This document shows positions 1 through 9,402 of a stretch of DNA of 64,000 nucleotides, in pieces (position 1 is the first letter of the stretch; each line of letters starts with the position of its first letter). The DNA lies in contig NZ_JAERQZ010000001.1 of the NCBI RefSeq assembly GCF_016735515.1, positions 4,018,746 through 4,082,745 on the forward strand, read 5' to 3'. The position numbers and the translations under genes are program-made. The notes beneath the pieces are model-generated. The model was not told the origin of the DNA. It saw nothing but the letters and a program-made list of their open reading frames with translations, and searched no databases. This DNA comes from Piscinibacter sp. HJYY11. Its GTDB lineage: Bacteria; Pseudomonadota; Gammaproteobacteria; Burkholderiales; Burkholderiaceae_C.

Positions 1-38
1 CGGCTGGCCGGCGTGGGGCGGTCCGGCGCTCGGCCCGC

Positions 39-1049
39 TCAGGCCTCGCGCACGCTGCGCACCAGCGCTTCGACCTTCGGCGACATGTTCGTCGGCACCA
101 TCTCCACGCCGTCCATCGGCAGCACGCGGAAGAGCTCGTCGACGAAGCTGTGGCCGATGCTGTCGACGCCGTCGAAGTCCATCTCCGCGCGGCGGAACTG
201 CTGCAGCCGGGCGGCGACCCTGCGGGCCTGGGCGCGCGAGTCGAGGCCGGCGAGCGGCGTGGCCAGCAGGCGCAGCGGTACGGTGGTGCGCTCGAAGCCG
301 TAGCCGGTGCCGTCGAGGCTGTGGGCCTGCAGCACGTCGTCGAGCTTGCGGGTGGTGTCGAGCGCGATGGCGGCGTAGACCGAGGTGCCGCGGCGCTTGA
401 GGGCACGGCCCGGGTGCCAGCCACCGTCCCACAGGCGGTGCTGGAAGGCGGTGTCGTTGGCGTGCAGGTCGAACACGTCGGCCAGCCGCGAGCTGAAGAA
501 GAGGCCGCGGCCGGCATGGCGTTGCGGCTGGCTCGTCAACTTGCCCTTGCTCACCTCGAGCATGGCCAGCGCCGGGTCGTCGAGGGAGAACGATCGCGAG
601 AGCTGGTCGAAGACGCCGCAGCCGTCGTCCGAGACGAGCAGCTGCACGTGGCTGGGCGTCTGGCGCAGCGAGACGGTCACGTTCTCGCCGCCGCTGTGGT
701 CGATGGCGTTGTTGAGCAGCTCGCCGAAGATGTGCTGGGTGATGCGCCGCACTTCGGGTGGCAGGTCGAAACAAGGCGCGAAGTGGCGGGCCCAGGGCAG
801 GTCTTCCTGCAGGCCCGAAAGCGGGTAGCGCTGCACCACCTGGCGCAGCAGACCGGGTTGGAAGCGCGGCTGGCGGACCGTCCCTTCACGCTTGAGCCAC
901 CCCAGTTGCATGAGCCGCTGCAGTGCCTTGCGCGCGGTGCTGCGGCTGACCTGTGCCGACTCGGCGATGTGCGCCGCAAGGTCGAGCGGGTGCTGCAGCG
1001 CGGACGCGGTGATGTGCAGGGTGAGGGCGTTGAGGTCGAGTCGTGCCAT
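39..1049 (-). CDS. HTH / HATPase / STAS-like regulatory protein
   Basis: The 336-residue protein appears to join three modules. An N-terminal winged-helix-like region (about residues 20-60) is followed by a GHKL ATPase fold with an N-box (FGELLNNAIDHS, about 108-119), a G1 motif (DDGCG, about 141-145) and a glycine-rich GRGL near 180. A C-terminal region from about 270 resembles the STAS-like DUF4325 domain. GHKL ATPases paired with STAS domains act in anti-sigma/anti-anti-sigma switches, and having all of it in one chain with a DNA-binding domain suggests a self-contained regulator. No histidine-kinase H-box is visible. The start is the ATG at 1047-1049. The gene stands alone, divergent from fba. 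Target and signal are unknown. Confidence 0.75.
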   Translation of the reverse strand: MARLDLNALTLHITASALQHPLDLAAHIAESAQVSRSTARKALQRLMQLGWLKREGTVRQPRFQPGLLRQVVQRYPLSGLQEDLPWARHFAPCFDLPPEVRRITQHIFGELLNNAIDHSGGENVTVSLRQTPSHVQLLVSDDGCGVFDQLSRSFSLDDPALAMLEVSKGKLTSQPQRHAGRGLFFSSRLADVFDLHANDTAFQHRLWDGGWHPGRALKRRGTSVYAAIALDTTRKLDDVLQAHSLDGTGYGFERTTVPLRLLATPLAGLDSRAQARRVAARLQQFRRAEMDFDGVDSIGHSFVDELFRVLPMDGVEMVPTNMSPKVEALVRSVREA

Positions 1050-1234
1050 GGCGGTCTTCTTCCCTTCGAATGCGGAAGGCCAGTGTCGGCGTGAGGCTCG
1101 GAATCTGGAGCGTGAAAAGCGCCGCCATCACCCTCCAATTCGAGCTTCTGGCCCCGTGGGCAGGCCACTGAAGCGGGGTCCCCCAGACACGGGAGACGGC
1201 CTTGGGCGGAGGGTTTTCACCGAGGGGCCCCCGC

Positions 1235-1240
1235 TACAAT
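1235..1240 (+). promoter_or_regulatory. Candidate -10 element of the fba promoter
   Basis: TACAAT lies 93 bases upstream of the fba ATG. A weak -35-like TTTTCA sits 15 bp upstream. The implied leader of about 87 nt contains a perfect 12-bp palindrome, GTGTGCGCACAC, at 1280-1291. Seen in sequence; promoter activity is inferred. Confidence 0.45.
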
Positions 1241-1333
1241 CGACCGGTTTCGCAGCGGTTACAGCGCTGTTTCACCGGCGTGTGCGCACACTGCTCACCC
1301 GGTTGCAAGTTTCATCACTTCCGGACTCCGACC

Positions 1334-2398
1334 ATGCCACTCGTCTCAATGCGCCAGCTCCTGGACCATGCCGCGGAAAACGGCTACGGCATCCCGGCTT
1401 TCAACGTCAACAACCTCGAGCAAGTGCAGGCCGTGATGGCCGCCGCCGACGAAGTGGGCGCACCGGTCATCCTGCAAGCGAGCGCCGGTGCCCGCAAGTA
1501 CGCAGGCGAGCCCTTCATCAAGCACCTGATCCAGGCCGCCACCGAGGCCTACCCGCACATCCCGCTGGTGATGCACCAGGACCACGGCACCACGCCCGCC
1601 GTCTGCGAAGGCGCCATCAACCTCGGCTTCGGCTCGGTGATGATGGACGGCTCGCTGCGTGAAGACGGCAAGACGCCGGCCGACTTCAACTACAACGTCG
1701 ACGTGACCCGCCGCGTGGTGCAGATGGCGCACAAGGTCGGCGTGACCGTCGAAGGCGAGCTCGGCTGCCTCGGCAACCTGGAAACGGGCGATGCCGGCGA
1801 AGAAGACGGCATCGGCGCCGAAGGCAAGCTCGACCACAGCCAGATGCTGACCGACCCCGAAGAAGCCGCCGTCTTCGTGCGCGAAACGCAGCTCGACGCG
1901 CTGGCCATCGCCATCGGCACCAGCCACGGCGCCTACAAGTTCTCGCGCAAGCCCACCGGCGACATCCTCGCCATCTCGCGCGTGAAAGAGATCCACAAGC
2001 GCATCCCCAACACGCACCTGGTGATGCACGGCTCGTCGTCGGTTCCGGCCGAGCTGCTGGCCATCATCAACCAGTACGGCGGCAAGATCAAAGAGACCTA
2101 CGGCGTGCCGATCGAAGAGATCCAGGAAGCCATCAAGTTCGGCGTGCGCAAGATCAACATCGACACCGACATCCGCCTCGCGATGACCGGTGCGGTGCGC
2201 AAGTTCCTGGCCGAGAATCCCGACAAGTTCGATGCCCGCGAATGGCTCAAGCCCGCACGCGAAGCCGCCAAGGCCGTGTGCAAGGCGCGCTACCAGCAGT
2301 TCGGTTGCGAAGGCCAGGCCGGCAAGATCAAGGCGCAGAGCCTGTCGCAGATCGCCCAGCGCTACGCCACGGGTGAACTGGCCCAGACGGTCGTCTGA
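1334..2398 (+). CDS. fba: Fructose-bisphosphate aldolase, class II
   Basis: A 354-residue class II (zinc-dependent) aldolase of the long Calvin-type (CbbA) subtype. It interconverts fructose 1,6-bisphosphate with dihydroxyacetone phosphate and glyceraldehyde 3-phosphate in glycolysis and gluconeogenesis. Visible family motifs are MHQDHG (catalytic Asp and metal-binding His), the VEGELG segment and HGSSSVP with its zinc-ligand His. The ATG at 1334 is chosen because the protein then begins [10 protein letters not shown], as orthologues do; an in-frame extension back to 1202 has no family similarity. The stop overlaps the purC start by one base (TGATG), implying translational coupling. Confidence 0.96.
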   Translation: MPLVSMRQLLDHAAENGYGIPAFNVNNLEQVQAVMAAADEVGAPVILQASAGARKYAGEPFIKHLIQAATEAYPHIPLVMHQDHGTTPAVCEGAINLGFGSVMMDGSLREDGKTPADFNYNVDVTRRVVQMAHKVGVTVEGELGCLGNLETGDAGEEDGIGAEGKLDHSQMLTDPEEAAVFVRETQLDALAIAIGTSHGAYKFSRKPTGDILAISRVKEIHKRIPNTHLVMHGSSSVPAELLAIINQYGGKIKETYGVPIEEIQEAIKFGVRKINIDTDIRLAMTGAVRKFLAENPDKFDAREWLKPAREAAKAVCKARYQQFGCEGQAGKIKAQSLSQIAQRYATGELAQTVV

Positions 2399-3306
2399 TG
2401 GCCCAGGCCCTGCTGACGTCGACGCTGACCTCCCTGCCGCTGCTGGCCCGCGGCAAGGTTCGCGACAACTACGCGGTCGGCGACGACCGCATCCTGATGG
2501 TCGCGAGCGACCGCCTGAGCGCTTTCGACGTGATCATGGGCGAGCCCATCCCGGGCAAGGGGGCCCTGCTCACCGAGATGGCGCTCTTCTGGTTCGCGCA
2601 CCTGCAAGGCATCGTGCCCAACCACCTGACCGGCGATGACCCGGTCTCGGCCGTGACCGCTGACGAGCGTGAGCAGGTGCGAGGCCGCTCGATGCTCGTC
2701 AAACGCCTGAAGCCTCTGCCGGTCGAGGCCGTGGTGCGCGGCTACCTCGCCGGCAGCGGCTGGACCGAGTACCAGGCCTCGCAGTCAGTGTGCGGCGTCA
2801 AGCTGCCGGCCGGCCTCAGGAACGCGAGCCGCCTGCCTGAGCCCATCTTCACCCCGGCCACCAAGGCCGAAATGGGTGACCACGATGAGAACATCTCGTT
2901 CGAGCGCATGCAGGGGATCATCGGGCCGGAACTGGCCGAGAAGGTGCGCACGACGGCGATCCAGCTCTACAGCACCGCGGCCGAGATCGCCTTGAAGAAG
3001 GGCATCATCATTGCCGACACCAAGTTTGAGTTCGGCCTCGATGCCGATGGCACGCTCACGCTGATGGACGAGGTGCTCACGCCCGACTCGTCGCGCTTCT
3101 GGCCGATCGAAGGTTACGAGGCCGCGTTCCGCGAAGGCCGCAACCCGCCGAGCTACGACAAGCAGTTCGTGCGCGACTGGCTGGAGCAGGCGCGCGTGAA
3201 CGGCCAGCCCTGGAACAAGAAGGCGCCGGCGCCCTCGTTGCCGGATGACGTGGTCGCGAAGACGGCCGACAAGTACCGCGAGGCCTTGCAGCGCCTCACC
3301 GGTTGA
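2398..3306 (+). CDS. purC: Phosphoribosylaminoimidazole-succinocarboxamide synthase
   Basis: A 302-residue SAICAR synthetase, the ATP-dependent step joining aspartate to CAIR in purine synthesis. The N-terminal ARGKVRDNY nucleotide-binding segment, the ISFERM motif, [10 protein letters not shown] and [12 protein letters not shown] are all characteristic. Length matches the roughly 300-residue betaproteobacterial form. It is coupled to fba through a one-base overlap and lies 2 kb upstream of purE and purK, which supply its CAIR substrate. The order fba-purC-purE-purK is a familiar Burkholderiales arrangement. Confidence 0.97.
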   Translation: MAQALLTSTLTSLPLLARGKVRDNYAVGDDRILMVASDRLSAFDVIMGEPIPGKGALLTEMALFWFAHLQGIVPNHLTGDDPVSAVTADEREQVRGRSMLVKRLKPLPVEAVVRGYLAGSGWTEYQASQSVCGVKLPAGLRNASRLPEPIFTPATKAEMGDHDENISFERMQGIIGPELAEKVRTTAIQLYSTAAEIALKKGIIIADTKFEFGLDADGTLTLMDEVLTPDSSRFWPIEGYEAAFREGRNPPSYDKQFVRDWLEQARVNGQPWNKKAPAPSLPDDVVAKTADKYREALQRLTG

Positions 3307-3310
3307 GTTG

Positions 3311-4411
3311 ATGAAGTCGCGTCTGCTGAGCCACCTGGATGCGGCCATCGCCGCCGCATCGATGCCCTCCGAGGCCGATTGCCTGCGTGCCGAGCGTGCG
3401 GGGTTGCTGGCCCGGCAGGGCCAGTTGGCCGAAGCCCGCAGCGTCATCGCCGGCCTGCAGGCGCAGTACGCGCACAACCCGCATCCGAAGGTCAACGCCT
3501 GGATCCTCCTGGCGGAGGGGCTCACGAGCTATTTCAGCGACCTGGGCCAGACCGCGCACGACAAGATCCGCCGCGCCTACGCGGTCAGCGCGGCCTCGCG
3601 TGACCGGCGCCTGAATGCGCTGGCCGGTGCGTGGCTCGCGCACATGGACTACACCGCCTACGACCTCGACGCGATGGGCCGCCATGTGGCCGAATCGCTG
3701 CAGCTCGCCGATGCCGACCACCACAGCGCGCGTGCGCGAGCCTGTCTGGTGGTGGCGCTGGCCTACCACTTCGGCGGCCGCTTCGAGTCTGCGCAGCCCT
3801 GGTATGCCAAGGCCCGGCTGCATGCGAGCGCCGAGGGCGACGAGGCCATGCTGAGCGCCATCATGTACAACATGGCGGGCCTCCTGGCCGACCAGTCGCG
3901 CCATGCGGTGATGACGGGCGAGCAGGAGCCGGCGATGCTGCGCCGCGCCGAGCTGAGCCTGCAGTCGGCCACCAACCTGGATGCGCTGATCGGCATCGCC
4001 TCGCTCGATGCCCTGGTGCCGCTGCACCGTGCGCGTGTATGCACCTTGCAGGGCCAGTGGGCCGAGGCGCTCGCGCTCTACGAAGCGCACTTCAGCGATG
4101 GCTTGCTGCAGGGGCTGGACCGCATGCGGGCATCGCTCGGTGCGGATCTGGCGTGGTGCCGCCTGCAACTCGGCCAGACCGAGCAGGCGCGCAAGGATGC
4201 GCTGGCCGCCCAGGTGGCCGTGGCGCACGACCGCGATGCCGACGACCGTGCCGCCGCGCACCACCGGCTGGCGCAGGTTTTCGCACAGCTGGGTGACGCC
4301 GACGTGGCCGCCCGGCACCGCGAGCAGGCCGCTGCCGACTGGCGGACGCATGAGCGGGAGCAGGCGATGGCGATCGCCGCGATCGAGAAAGCCGTCGCTG
4401 CGCTGAGCTGA
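3311..4411 (+). CDS. TPR-like protein of unknown function
   Basis: A 366-residue, alanine- and leucine-rich helical protein with repeated A-x3-G/A patterns typical of degenerate tetratricopeptide repeats (for example LARQGQLAEARSVIAGLQAQ near the N terminus). No signal peptide or membrane segment is evident, so it is probably cytoplasmic. The ATG at 3311 begins MKSRLLSHLD, 4 nt after the purC stop, so the two are probably co-transcribed. TPR proteins usually scaffold protein-protein contacts. The partner is unknown; the neighbouring thioredoxin-TPR protein on the opposite strand may be coincidence. Confidence 0.8.
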   Translation: MKSRLLSHLDAAIAAASMPSEADCLRAERAGLLARQGQLAEARSVIAGLQAQYAHNPHPKVNAWILLAEGLTSYFSDLGQTAHDKIRRAYAVSAASRDRRLNALAGAWLAHMDYTAYDLDAMGRHVAESLQLADADHHSARARACLVVALAYHFGGRFESAQPWYAKARLHASAEGDEAMLSAIMYNMAGLLADQSRHAVMTGEQEPAMLRRAELSLQSATNLDALIGIASLDALVPLHRARVCTLQGQWAEALALYEAHFSDGLLQGLDRMRASLGADLAWCRLQLGQTEQARKDALAAQVAVAHDRDADDRAAAHHRLAQVFAQLGDADVAARHREQAAADWRTHEREQAMAIAAIEKAVAALS

Positions 4412-4441
4412 GGCCCACAGCGCGCGTGCCTCTCTGATCTT

Positions 4442-5383
4442 TCAGAAGAGAGCCATGCTCAACTTGCGGCGGTACTGATCGACCACCGGGTCGGCCGGCG
4501 CGGTGTTGATCTTGGCAGCCACTTCCAGCGTGCTCTTGGGCGCTGCGGCTTCGGCACTCTTGGGCGCGGGCTTGCTCATCAACTCGAGGATCGCGACGTA
4601 GGTCTTGCGTGCGAGCTCGCCGTTCCAGGTCTTGTCGCGCATCACGATTTCCAGGAGTTCGTCCATCGCTTCGGTGAAGCGCTGGGCCGCGAAGTGTGTC
4701 TGCGCGAGTTCGAAGCGGGCGTCGAAATCGCGGCGGTTGGCGGCGATGGCGGCGGCCAGCACGTCCGGGCTGCGCGCGGACGGTGCCTTTTCGCTTGCGT
4801 CGATCCAGTGGCCGGCGGCGGCCAGGCGCGCGTCGAGCATCACCTTGCTCGCCACCGGCTCGAAGGCGCGGCGCGCCTCGGCGACGCGGCCCGCCAGCAG
4901 CAGGGCGCGCAGGTAGTCGTAGCGGGCGGTGTCGTTGGCCGGGTCAATGGCCACGGCCTCCTGCAGCTTCTCGAGCGCGCTTTCCGTGTCGCCCTCGGCG
5001 AGCAGCTCTTCGGCGGCGGCCACGTCTTCATCGGCCGCCATCTCCTCGGCACTCGGCACGTGGCGGTCGAGGAATTCGCGCAGCTGGGCCTCGGGCAACG
5101 CACCCACGAAGCCGTCGACCGGCTGGCCATCCTTGAACATCACGCAGAACGGGATGCTGCGCACGCCGAACATCTGCGACAGCTGGCCCGAGATCTCGGG
5201 CTGCTCGTCGGCGTTGCACTTGGCGAGCTTGAAGCGGCCGGCGTAGGCGACTTCCAGCTTCTCGAGCACCGGCGTGAGCGACTTGCACGGGCCGCACCAT
5301 GGCGCCCAGATGTCGAGCAGCACGGGCTGCTGCATCGAGGCTTGGATGAGGTCGGCTTCGAAGTTCTGGAGGGTGATGTCCAT
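4442..5383 (-). CDS. Thioredoxin-TPR co-chaperone (YbbN/CnoX-like)
   Basis: A 313-residue protein with an N-terminal thioredoxin fold carrying WAPWCGPCK (redox cysteines at about 30 and 33) and a C-terminal helical TPR region ([20 protein letters not shown] and onward). This is the architecture of YbbN/CnoX, a holdase that protects proteins from oxidation and passes them to chaperonin. Unlike the Escherichia coli protein, this one keeps a full CGPC active site, so it could also reduce disulfides. The ATG at 5381-5383 is chosen because the upstream in-frame extension is arginine-rich and unlike the family. It is divergent from purE. Confidence 0.88.
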   Translation of the reverse strand: MDITLQNFEADLIQASMQQPVLLDIWAPWCGPCKSLTPVLEKLEVAYAGRFKLAKCNADEQPEISGQLSQMFGVRSIPFCVMFKDGQPVDGFVGALPEAQLREFLDRHVPSAEEMAADEDVAAAEELLAEGDTESALEKLQEAVAIDPANDTARYDYLRALLLAGRVAEARRAFEPVASKVMLDARLAAAGHWIDASEKAPSARSPDVLAAAIAANRRDFDARFELAQTHFAAQRFTEAMDELLEIVMRDKTWNGELARKTYVAILELMSKPAPKSAEAAAPKSTLEVAAKINTAPADPVVDQYRRKLSMALF

Positions 5384-5406
5384 GGGGTGGCGCGGGTCTG
5401 CCCGCC

Positions 5407-5412
5407 TACAAT
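5407..5412 (+). promoter_or_regulatory. Candidate -10 element of the purE-purK promoter
   Basis: TACAAT lies in the 59-bp gap between the divergent thioredoxin-like gene and purE. No convincing -35 is visible. It would give a leader of about 24-30 nt before the TTG start at 5443. Confidence 0.4.
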
Positions 5413-5442
5413 TCAAGGTTCTTTGAGCACTTGGAGCGAGCC

Positions 5443-5937
5443 TTGAGCAGCGCCCCCGTGGTCGGCGTGGTGATGGGGTCCAGCAGCGACTGGGAGACCC
5501 TGCGCCTCGCGACCGAGATTCTCGCCGAGTTCGGTGTCCCCTTCGAAGCACGGGTGGTGTCGGCCCACCGCATGCCCGACGACATGTTCGCCTATGCCGA
5601 GGCCGCGGCGTCGCGCGGGCTGAAGGCCATCATCGCCGGGGCCGGCGGTGCCGCCCACCTGCCGGGCATGCTGGCCGCGAAGACCACGGTGCCCGTGCTC
5701 GGCGTGCCGGTGGCCAGTCGCCATCTCCAGGGCGTGGACTCGCTGCACTCCATCGTGCAGATGCCCAAGGGCATTCCGGTGGCGACCTTCGCGATCGGCA
5801 CCGCGGGTGCGGCCAACGCGGCGCTTTTCGCCGTCGCCATGCTCGCCAACGAACAGCCGGCGCTGCGCACGCAGCTGGAGGCCTACCGCGCACGCCAGAC
5901 CGAGGTCGCGCGTGCGATGACCGGCGAGCTGAAATGA
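5443..5937 (+). CDS. purE: N5-carboxyaminoimidazole ribonucleotide mutase
   Basis: A 164-residue class I PurE, which moves the carboxylate of N5-CAIR to give CAIR in purine synthesis. The family core [11 protein letters not shown] is near the N terminus, with [10 protein letters not shown] and [11 protein letters not shown] further in. I prefer TTG at 5443 ([10 protein letters not shown]) over TTG at 5431 because GGAG at 5433-5436 then sits 6 nt upstream as a ribosome-binding site. The stop overlaps the purK ATG (ATGA), so the pair is coupled. Confidence 0.95.
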   Translation: MSSAPVVGVVMGSSSDWETLRLATEILAEFGVPFEARVVSAHRMPDDMFAYAEAAASRGLKAIIAGAGGAAHLPGMLAAKTTVPVLGVPVASRHLQGVDSLHSIVQMPKGIPVATFAIGTAGAANAALFAVAMLANEQPALRTQLEAYRARQTEVARAMTGELK

Positions 5938-7100
5938 CCGTGAAGTTCATCCCACCCGGCGCGACGCTGGGCGTGATGGGCGGTGGCCAGCTGGGCCGCA
6001 TGTTCGTGCACGCGGCGCAGCAGATGGGCTACTCGACGGCGGTGCTCGACCCCGATGCCACAAGCCCCGCGGGCCTGGTGTCGCACCACCATGTGCGCGC
6101 CGACTACCTCGATGCTGCTGGCCTCGCCGAGCTGGCCCGTGTGTCGGCGGCCGTCACCACCGAATTCGAGAACGTGCCGGCGACGGCCTTGCGCCAGCTC
6201 GGCCAGACGCGCTCCGTGGCGCCGGCCGGCGATGCGGTCGCCACCTGCCAGGACCGTGCGCTGGAGAAAGCCCACTTCGTCGCCTGTGGTGTGCCCTGCG
6301 CGCCGCATGCGGTGATCGAGACGGCCGAGCAACTGGCGGCCGTGCCCGACATCCTGCTGCCCGGCGTGCTGAAGACCGCGCGCCTTGGCTACGACGGCAA
6401 GGGCCAGGTCCGCGTGGCCACGCGCGACGAGCTGACTCGCGCCTGGGCCGAGCTGAAGCAGGTGCCGTGCGTGCTCGAGAAGATGCTGCCGCTCGCCTAT
6501 GAGGTGAGCGTGATCGTCGCGAGCGGGGCGTCCGGCGAATGGGTGCACTTCCCGCTGCAGCAGAACCTGCACCGCGACGGCATTCTCGCCGTGACGCAGG
6601 TGCCCGCGCCCGATGTGACGCCCGCCGTGCAGCAGCAGGCCGTGGCTGCCGCTGGCAAGATCGCCGAGACGCTGGGCTACGTCGGCGTGCTGTGCGTGGA
6701 GTTCTTCGTGCTGAAGGACGGCACGCTGGTCGCCAACGAGATGGCGCCGCGGCCGCACAACTCGGGCCACTACACCATCGATGCCTGCGACCTGTCGCAG
6801 TTCGACCTGCAGGTGCGCACGCTGACGAACGCGCCGCTCAGCGAGCCGCGCCTGCATTCGCCCGCCGTCATGCTCAACCTGCTGGGCGACCTCTGGTTCC
6901 GCGCCGGCGACGACCGCGAAACCACGCCGCCGTGGGACGCGGTGCTGGCCTTGCCCGGCGTGCACCTCCACCTGTATGGCAAGACCAGTGCGCGCCGTGG
7001 CCGCAAGATGGGCCACCTCACCGTGACCGCTGGCACGGCCGAGGCGGCGCGTGCCACGGCCTTGAAAGCGGCGTCCTTGCTGGGCCTGGCGGCCTGGTGA
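5934..7100 (+). CDS. purK: N5-carboxyaminoimidazole ribonucleotide synthase
   Basis: A 388-residue ATP-grasp enzyme that makes N5-CAIR from AIR, ATP and bicarbonate, feeding PurE directly. It starts with the typical [12 protein letters not shown] dinucleotide-like loop, then has [12 protein letters not shown] and VEFFVLKDG, followed by [18 protein letters not shown], all diagnostic of PurK. Length is normal for the family. It overlaps purE by 4 bases (ATGA) and is followed 21 bases later by the Sua5 gene. Confidence 0.97.
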   Translation: MTVKFIPPGATLGVMGGGQLGRMFVHAAQQMGYSTAVLDPDATSPAGLVSHHHVRADYLDAAGLAELARVSAAVTTEFENVPATALRQLGQTRSVAPAGDAVATCQDRALEKAHFVACGVPCAPHAVIETAEQLAAVPDILLPGVLKTARLGYDGKGQVRVATRDELTRAWAELKQVPCVLEKMLPLAYEVSVIVASGASGEWVHFPLQQNLHRDGILAVTQVPAPDVTPAVQQQAVAAAGKIAETLGYVGVLCVEFFVLKDGTLVANEMAPRPHNSGHYTIDACDLSQFDLQVRTLTNAPLSEPRLHSPAVMLNLLGDLWFRAGDDRETTPPWDAVLALPGVHLHLYGKTSARRGRKMGHLTVTAGTAEAARATALKAASLLGLAAW

Positions 7101-7121
7101 TCGGCGCCGGGGCATTCGCGC

Positions 7122-8123
7122 ATGCTGCTCGATGGACGTGATCACGCTGCCGTGCGGCGTGCTGCCCAGGCCCTCGCGGCCGGTGAGCTGGTGGGCCTGC
7201 CCACCGAGACGGTCTACGGCCTGGGCGCGCGTGCCGACGACGATGCCGCCGTGGCCCGCATTTTCGATGCCAAGGGCCGCCCGGCCGACCATCCGCTGAT
7301 CGTGCACGTGGCCTCGCCGGCCGATGCCGCCGCCTTTGCGTCGCAATGGCCACCGGTGGCACAACGATTGACCGAGGCGCTGTGGCCCGGGCCGCTCACC
7401 GTGATCGTGCCGCGCCGTCCCGAGCTGGCTGCGGCTGCTGCGGGCGGGCAGACCACCGTCGGCCTGCGCTGCCCGCGTCACCCGGTCGCGCAGGCACTGC
7501 TGAAAGAAGCACAGACGTTGGGCGTGAAGGGTGTGGCCGCCCCGAGCGCCAACCGCTTCGGCCGCATCAGCCCCACGCTCGCACGACACGTGGTCGAGGA
7601 GCTGGGTGAGGACCTGCTGGTGCTCGATGGCGGCCCCTGCGAAGGCGGCATCGAGTCCACCATCGTCGACTGCTCGCGCGGCCGCCCGGTGCTGCTGCGG
7701 CCTGGGGTGCTGACGCGTGCGCGCCTGGAAGCGATCGCCGGCGAGCCGGTGTTCGACCGCGATGACGCGGCCCCCAAGGCCTCGGGCACGCTCGAAGCCC
7801 ACTACGCGCCGCGTGCCAAGCTGCGCCTGATGCCGGCCGAGATGCTGCGCCAGGCCCTGCAGGTGCTCGACGCCCCCGGCGAGTCGGGCAAAGGTTCGTC
7901 GCTGAAGCTGGCGGTATATTGCCGCACCGTGCCGCGCAGCGCGGCGCGCGGTGTGACCTACCGGGCCATGCCCGCCGAGGCGGTGCCCGCAGCCCACCAA
8001 CTCTTTTCCACCTTGCGTGAACTGGACGACCAGGGCGCGCATCTCATCTGGGTCGAAACGCCGCCCGACACCCCCGAGTGGGACGGCGTGCGTGACCGGC
8101 TGCAACGTGCCGCAGCCGCCTGA
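7122..8123 (+). CDS. L-threonylcarbamoyladenylate synthase (Sua5-type)
   Basis: A 333-residue protein with an N-terminal YrdC domain (about 1-200; PTETVYGLGA, KGRPADHPLIVH, PSANRFGRISPT, GGIESTIVD) and a C-terminal Sua5 domain from about 215 (SGTLEAHYAP linker motif). It makes threonylcarbamoyl-AMP from threonine, bicarbonate and ATP, the first step of t6A37 tRNA modification. The second step needs TsaB, encoded at 11072, so both halves of the pathway lie within 4 kb. The two-domain length separates it from short TsaC proteins. It follows purK closely and is probably in its operon. Confidence 0.94.
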   Translation: MLLDGRDHAAVRRAAQALAAGELVGLPTETVYGLGARADDDAAVARIFDAKGRPADHPLIVHVASPADAAAFASQWPPVAQRLTEALWPGPLTVIVPRRPELAAAAAGGQTTVGLRCPRHPVAQALLKEAQTLGVKGVAAPSANRFGRISPTLARHVVEELGEDLLVLDGGPCEGGIESTIVDCSRGRPVLLRPGVLTRARLEAIAGEPVFDRDDAAPKASGTLEAHYAPRAKLRLMPAEMLRQALQVLDAPGESGKGSSLKLAVYCRTVPRSAARGVTYRAMPAEAVPAAHQLFSTLRELDDQGAHLIWVETPPDTPEWDGVRDRLQRAAAA

Positions 8124-8141
8124 CCCCCTCTTGGAGATTTC

Positions 8142-9113
8142 ATGAAGTTGTCGTTGGCGAAGTTGAACCTGATGCGCGTGACCCTGGCCGGCCTGGCCGT
8201 GGCGCTGCTGGCCTCGTGCGGCGGCGGTGACCAGATCGAGAAGTTCGTGCCCAGCCGCATCATCGTGTTCGGCGATGAGGCGAGCTTGATAGAGGCCCCC
8301 GTTGCGCCATCTACGGACGGCAACAAGTACACCGTCAACGGCGTCGAGCGAATGCCCGACGGCACTACGCTCACCCCCAACCGCGACTGCACCCGCAACC
8401 CGATCTGGGTGCAGGTGCTGGCCAACGACTACGGCTACCAGTTCGCCGAGTGCCTGACGCCCACAACCACCCCGCGGGCGCTGATGCGCGCGCAAGCCAA
8501 CAGCACCGTGCTGATGATGCGCGCGCGGATCGATGCGTTCCTCACCAGCCCTGGCTTCAACAGCCAGGACCTCGTCACCATCATGGTGGGCACGCACGAC
8601 GTGCTGGCGGCTGCCGCCGAGCCGACCACCGCCGAAGCCGTCGCCGCGGCCGAGCGCGCCGGCACACGGGTGGGCGAAGAGGTGATCCGCATCACCGACC
8701 GGGGCGCGCGTGTGATCGTGTCGACCATTCCCAACGTGGCCCTGACGCCGGCGGGTCGGGCGTCCGGGCAGGGAGGGCTGCTGCAGCTTCTCACCGAGCG
8801 TTTCAACGCCCGCCTGCGCGTCAAGTTGCAGGAAGTGCGCGGCGGCGGCCACTCGGTCGGCCTGGTGCTCGGCGACGAATTGGTGCTGGCCGCGGTGACG
8901 TCTCCGTCGTCCTATGGCATCGCCAACGTCGACACCGCCGCGTGCGTGAACGCCTTGCCGGACTGCGACGAGAACCCCTCGTTCCTGGTCACCGGGGCGC
9001 AGACCAACCGCGCGTCCGACTACCTCTGGGCAGGGCCCTACCAGCTGGGCGCGAACCTGCATGGCCGTATTGGCTCCGCGGCAATCTACCGCGCACGCAA
9101 CAACCCGTTCTGA
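8142..9113 (+). CDS. SGNH/GDSL-like lipoprotein with a degenerate active site
   Basis: The 323-residue protein begins with a lipoprotein signal peptide ending in LLASC (Cys 26), so it is probably lipidated and envelope-bound. The fold pattern resembles Burkholderiales SGNH hydrolases, but the key blocks differ. The GDSL nucleophile block reads VFGDEASLI (about 42-50) with Glu in place of Ser. The block expected to be GxND reads VGTHD. The C-terminal block expected to carry Asp-x-x-His reads LWAGPYQLGANLH. I infer a non-hydrolytic or altered-function member. It sits 18 nt after Sua5; no functional link is evident. Confidence 0.7.
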   Translation: MKLSLAKLNLMRVTLAGLAVALLASCGGGDQIEKFVPSRIIVFGDEASLIEAPVAPSTDGNKYTVNGVERMPDGTTLTPNRDCTRNPIWVQVLANDYGYQFAECLTPTTTPRALMRAQANSTVLMMRARIDAFLTSPGFNSQDLVTIMVGTHDVLAAAAEPTTAEAVAAAERAGTRVGEEVIRITDRGARVIVSTIPNVALTPAGRASGQGGLLQLLTERFNARLRVKLQEVRGGGHSVGLVLGDELVLAAVTSPSSYGIANVDTAACVNALPDCDENPSFLVTGAQTNRASDYLWAGPYQLGANLHGRIGSAAIYRARNNPF

Positions 9114-9116
9114 GGT

Positions 9117-9398
9117 TCAGCGCCGGCGCCGCCGGCGCGTCTCGATCGCCACCTTCATCGCGAGGATGCTCAGCGCGAGCGCCAACGTCACCATGTTGGC
9201 GATGGTGATCGGCCATGAGCGCAGCACCAGCCCGTAGGCCAGCCACAGCGCCACGCCCAGCGTGAAGGCGCTGTACATGCCGAGCGATATGCCGCTCACG
9301 TCACGTGTGCGGAACGTGTGCCAGGCCTGCAGCGCAAACGAGCCGGTGGTGAGCGTGGCGGCGATGTAGCCCAGCCATTCGAGCGAGACGAAGTTCAT
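9117..9398 (-). CDS. SemiSWEET-family sugar transporter subunit
   Basis: A 93-residue, three-helix membrane protein of the MtN3/SWEET (PQ-loop) superfamily; SemiSWEETs work as dimers moving sugars across the inner membrane. Visible hallmarks are LGYIAATLTTGSF at the start of helix 1, VSGISLGMYSAF before helix 2, and an Asn in helix 3 (ITIANMVTL). The usual Pro-Gln of the PQ loop appears as Leu-Gln (SFALQAW). A basic RRRRRR tail ends the chain. It starts 4 nt after dacB ends, so the two are probably co-transcribed. Confidence 0.85.
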   Translation of the reverse strand: MNFVSLEWLGYIAATLTTGSFALQAWHTFRTRDVSGISLGMYSAFTLGVALWLAYGLVLRSWPITIANMVTLALALSILAMKVAIETRRRRRR

Positions 9399-9402
9399 CG
9401 GG

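Noticed and set aside
1280..1291. Perfect palindrome GTGTGCGCACAC in the fba leader, considered as an operator
   Set aside because: It lies downstream of the likely promoter and alternating GC/GT sequence is common in such GC-rich DNA; not enough to call a site.
4429..4452. CTCTCT/AGAGAG inverted repeat between the TPR and thioredoxin genes, considered as a bidirectional terminator
   Set aside because: Only six paired bases with mismatches above, and it overlaps the stop codon; no T-run.
5883..9062. A 1059-codon open frame on the minus strand across purK, Sua5 and the SGNH lipoprotein gene
   Set aside because: It is antisense to three clear genes; its His/Arg/Gly-rich translation is the normal shadow of GC-rich coding DNA and has no domain pattern.
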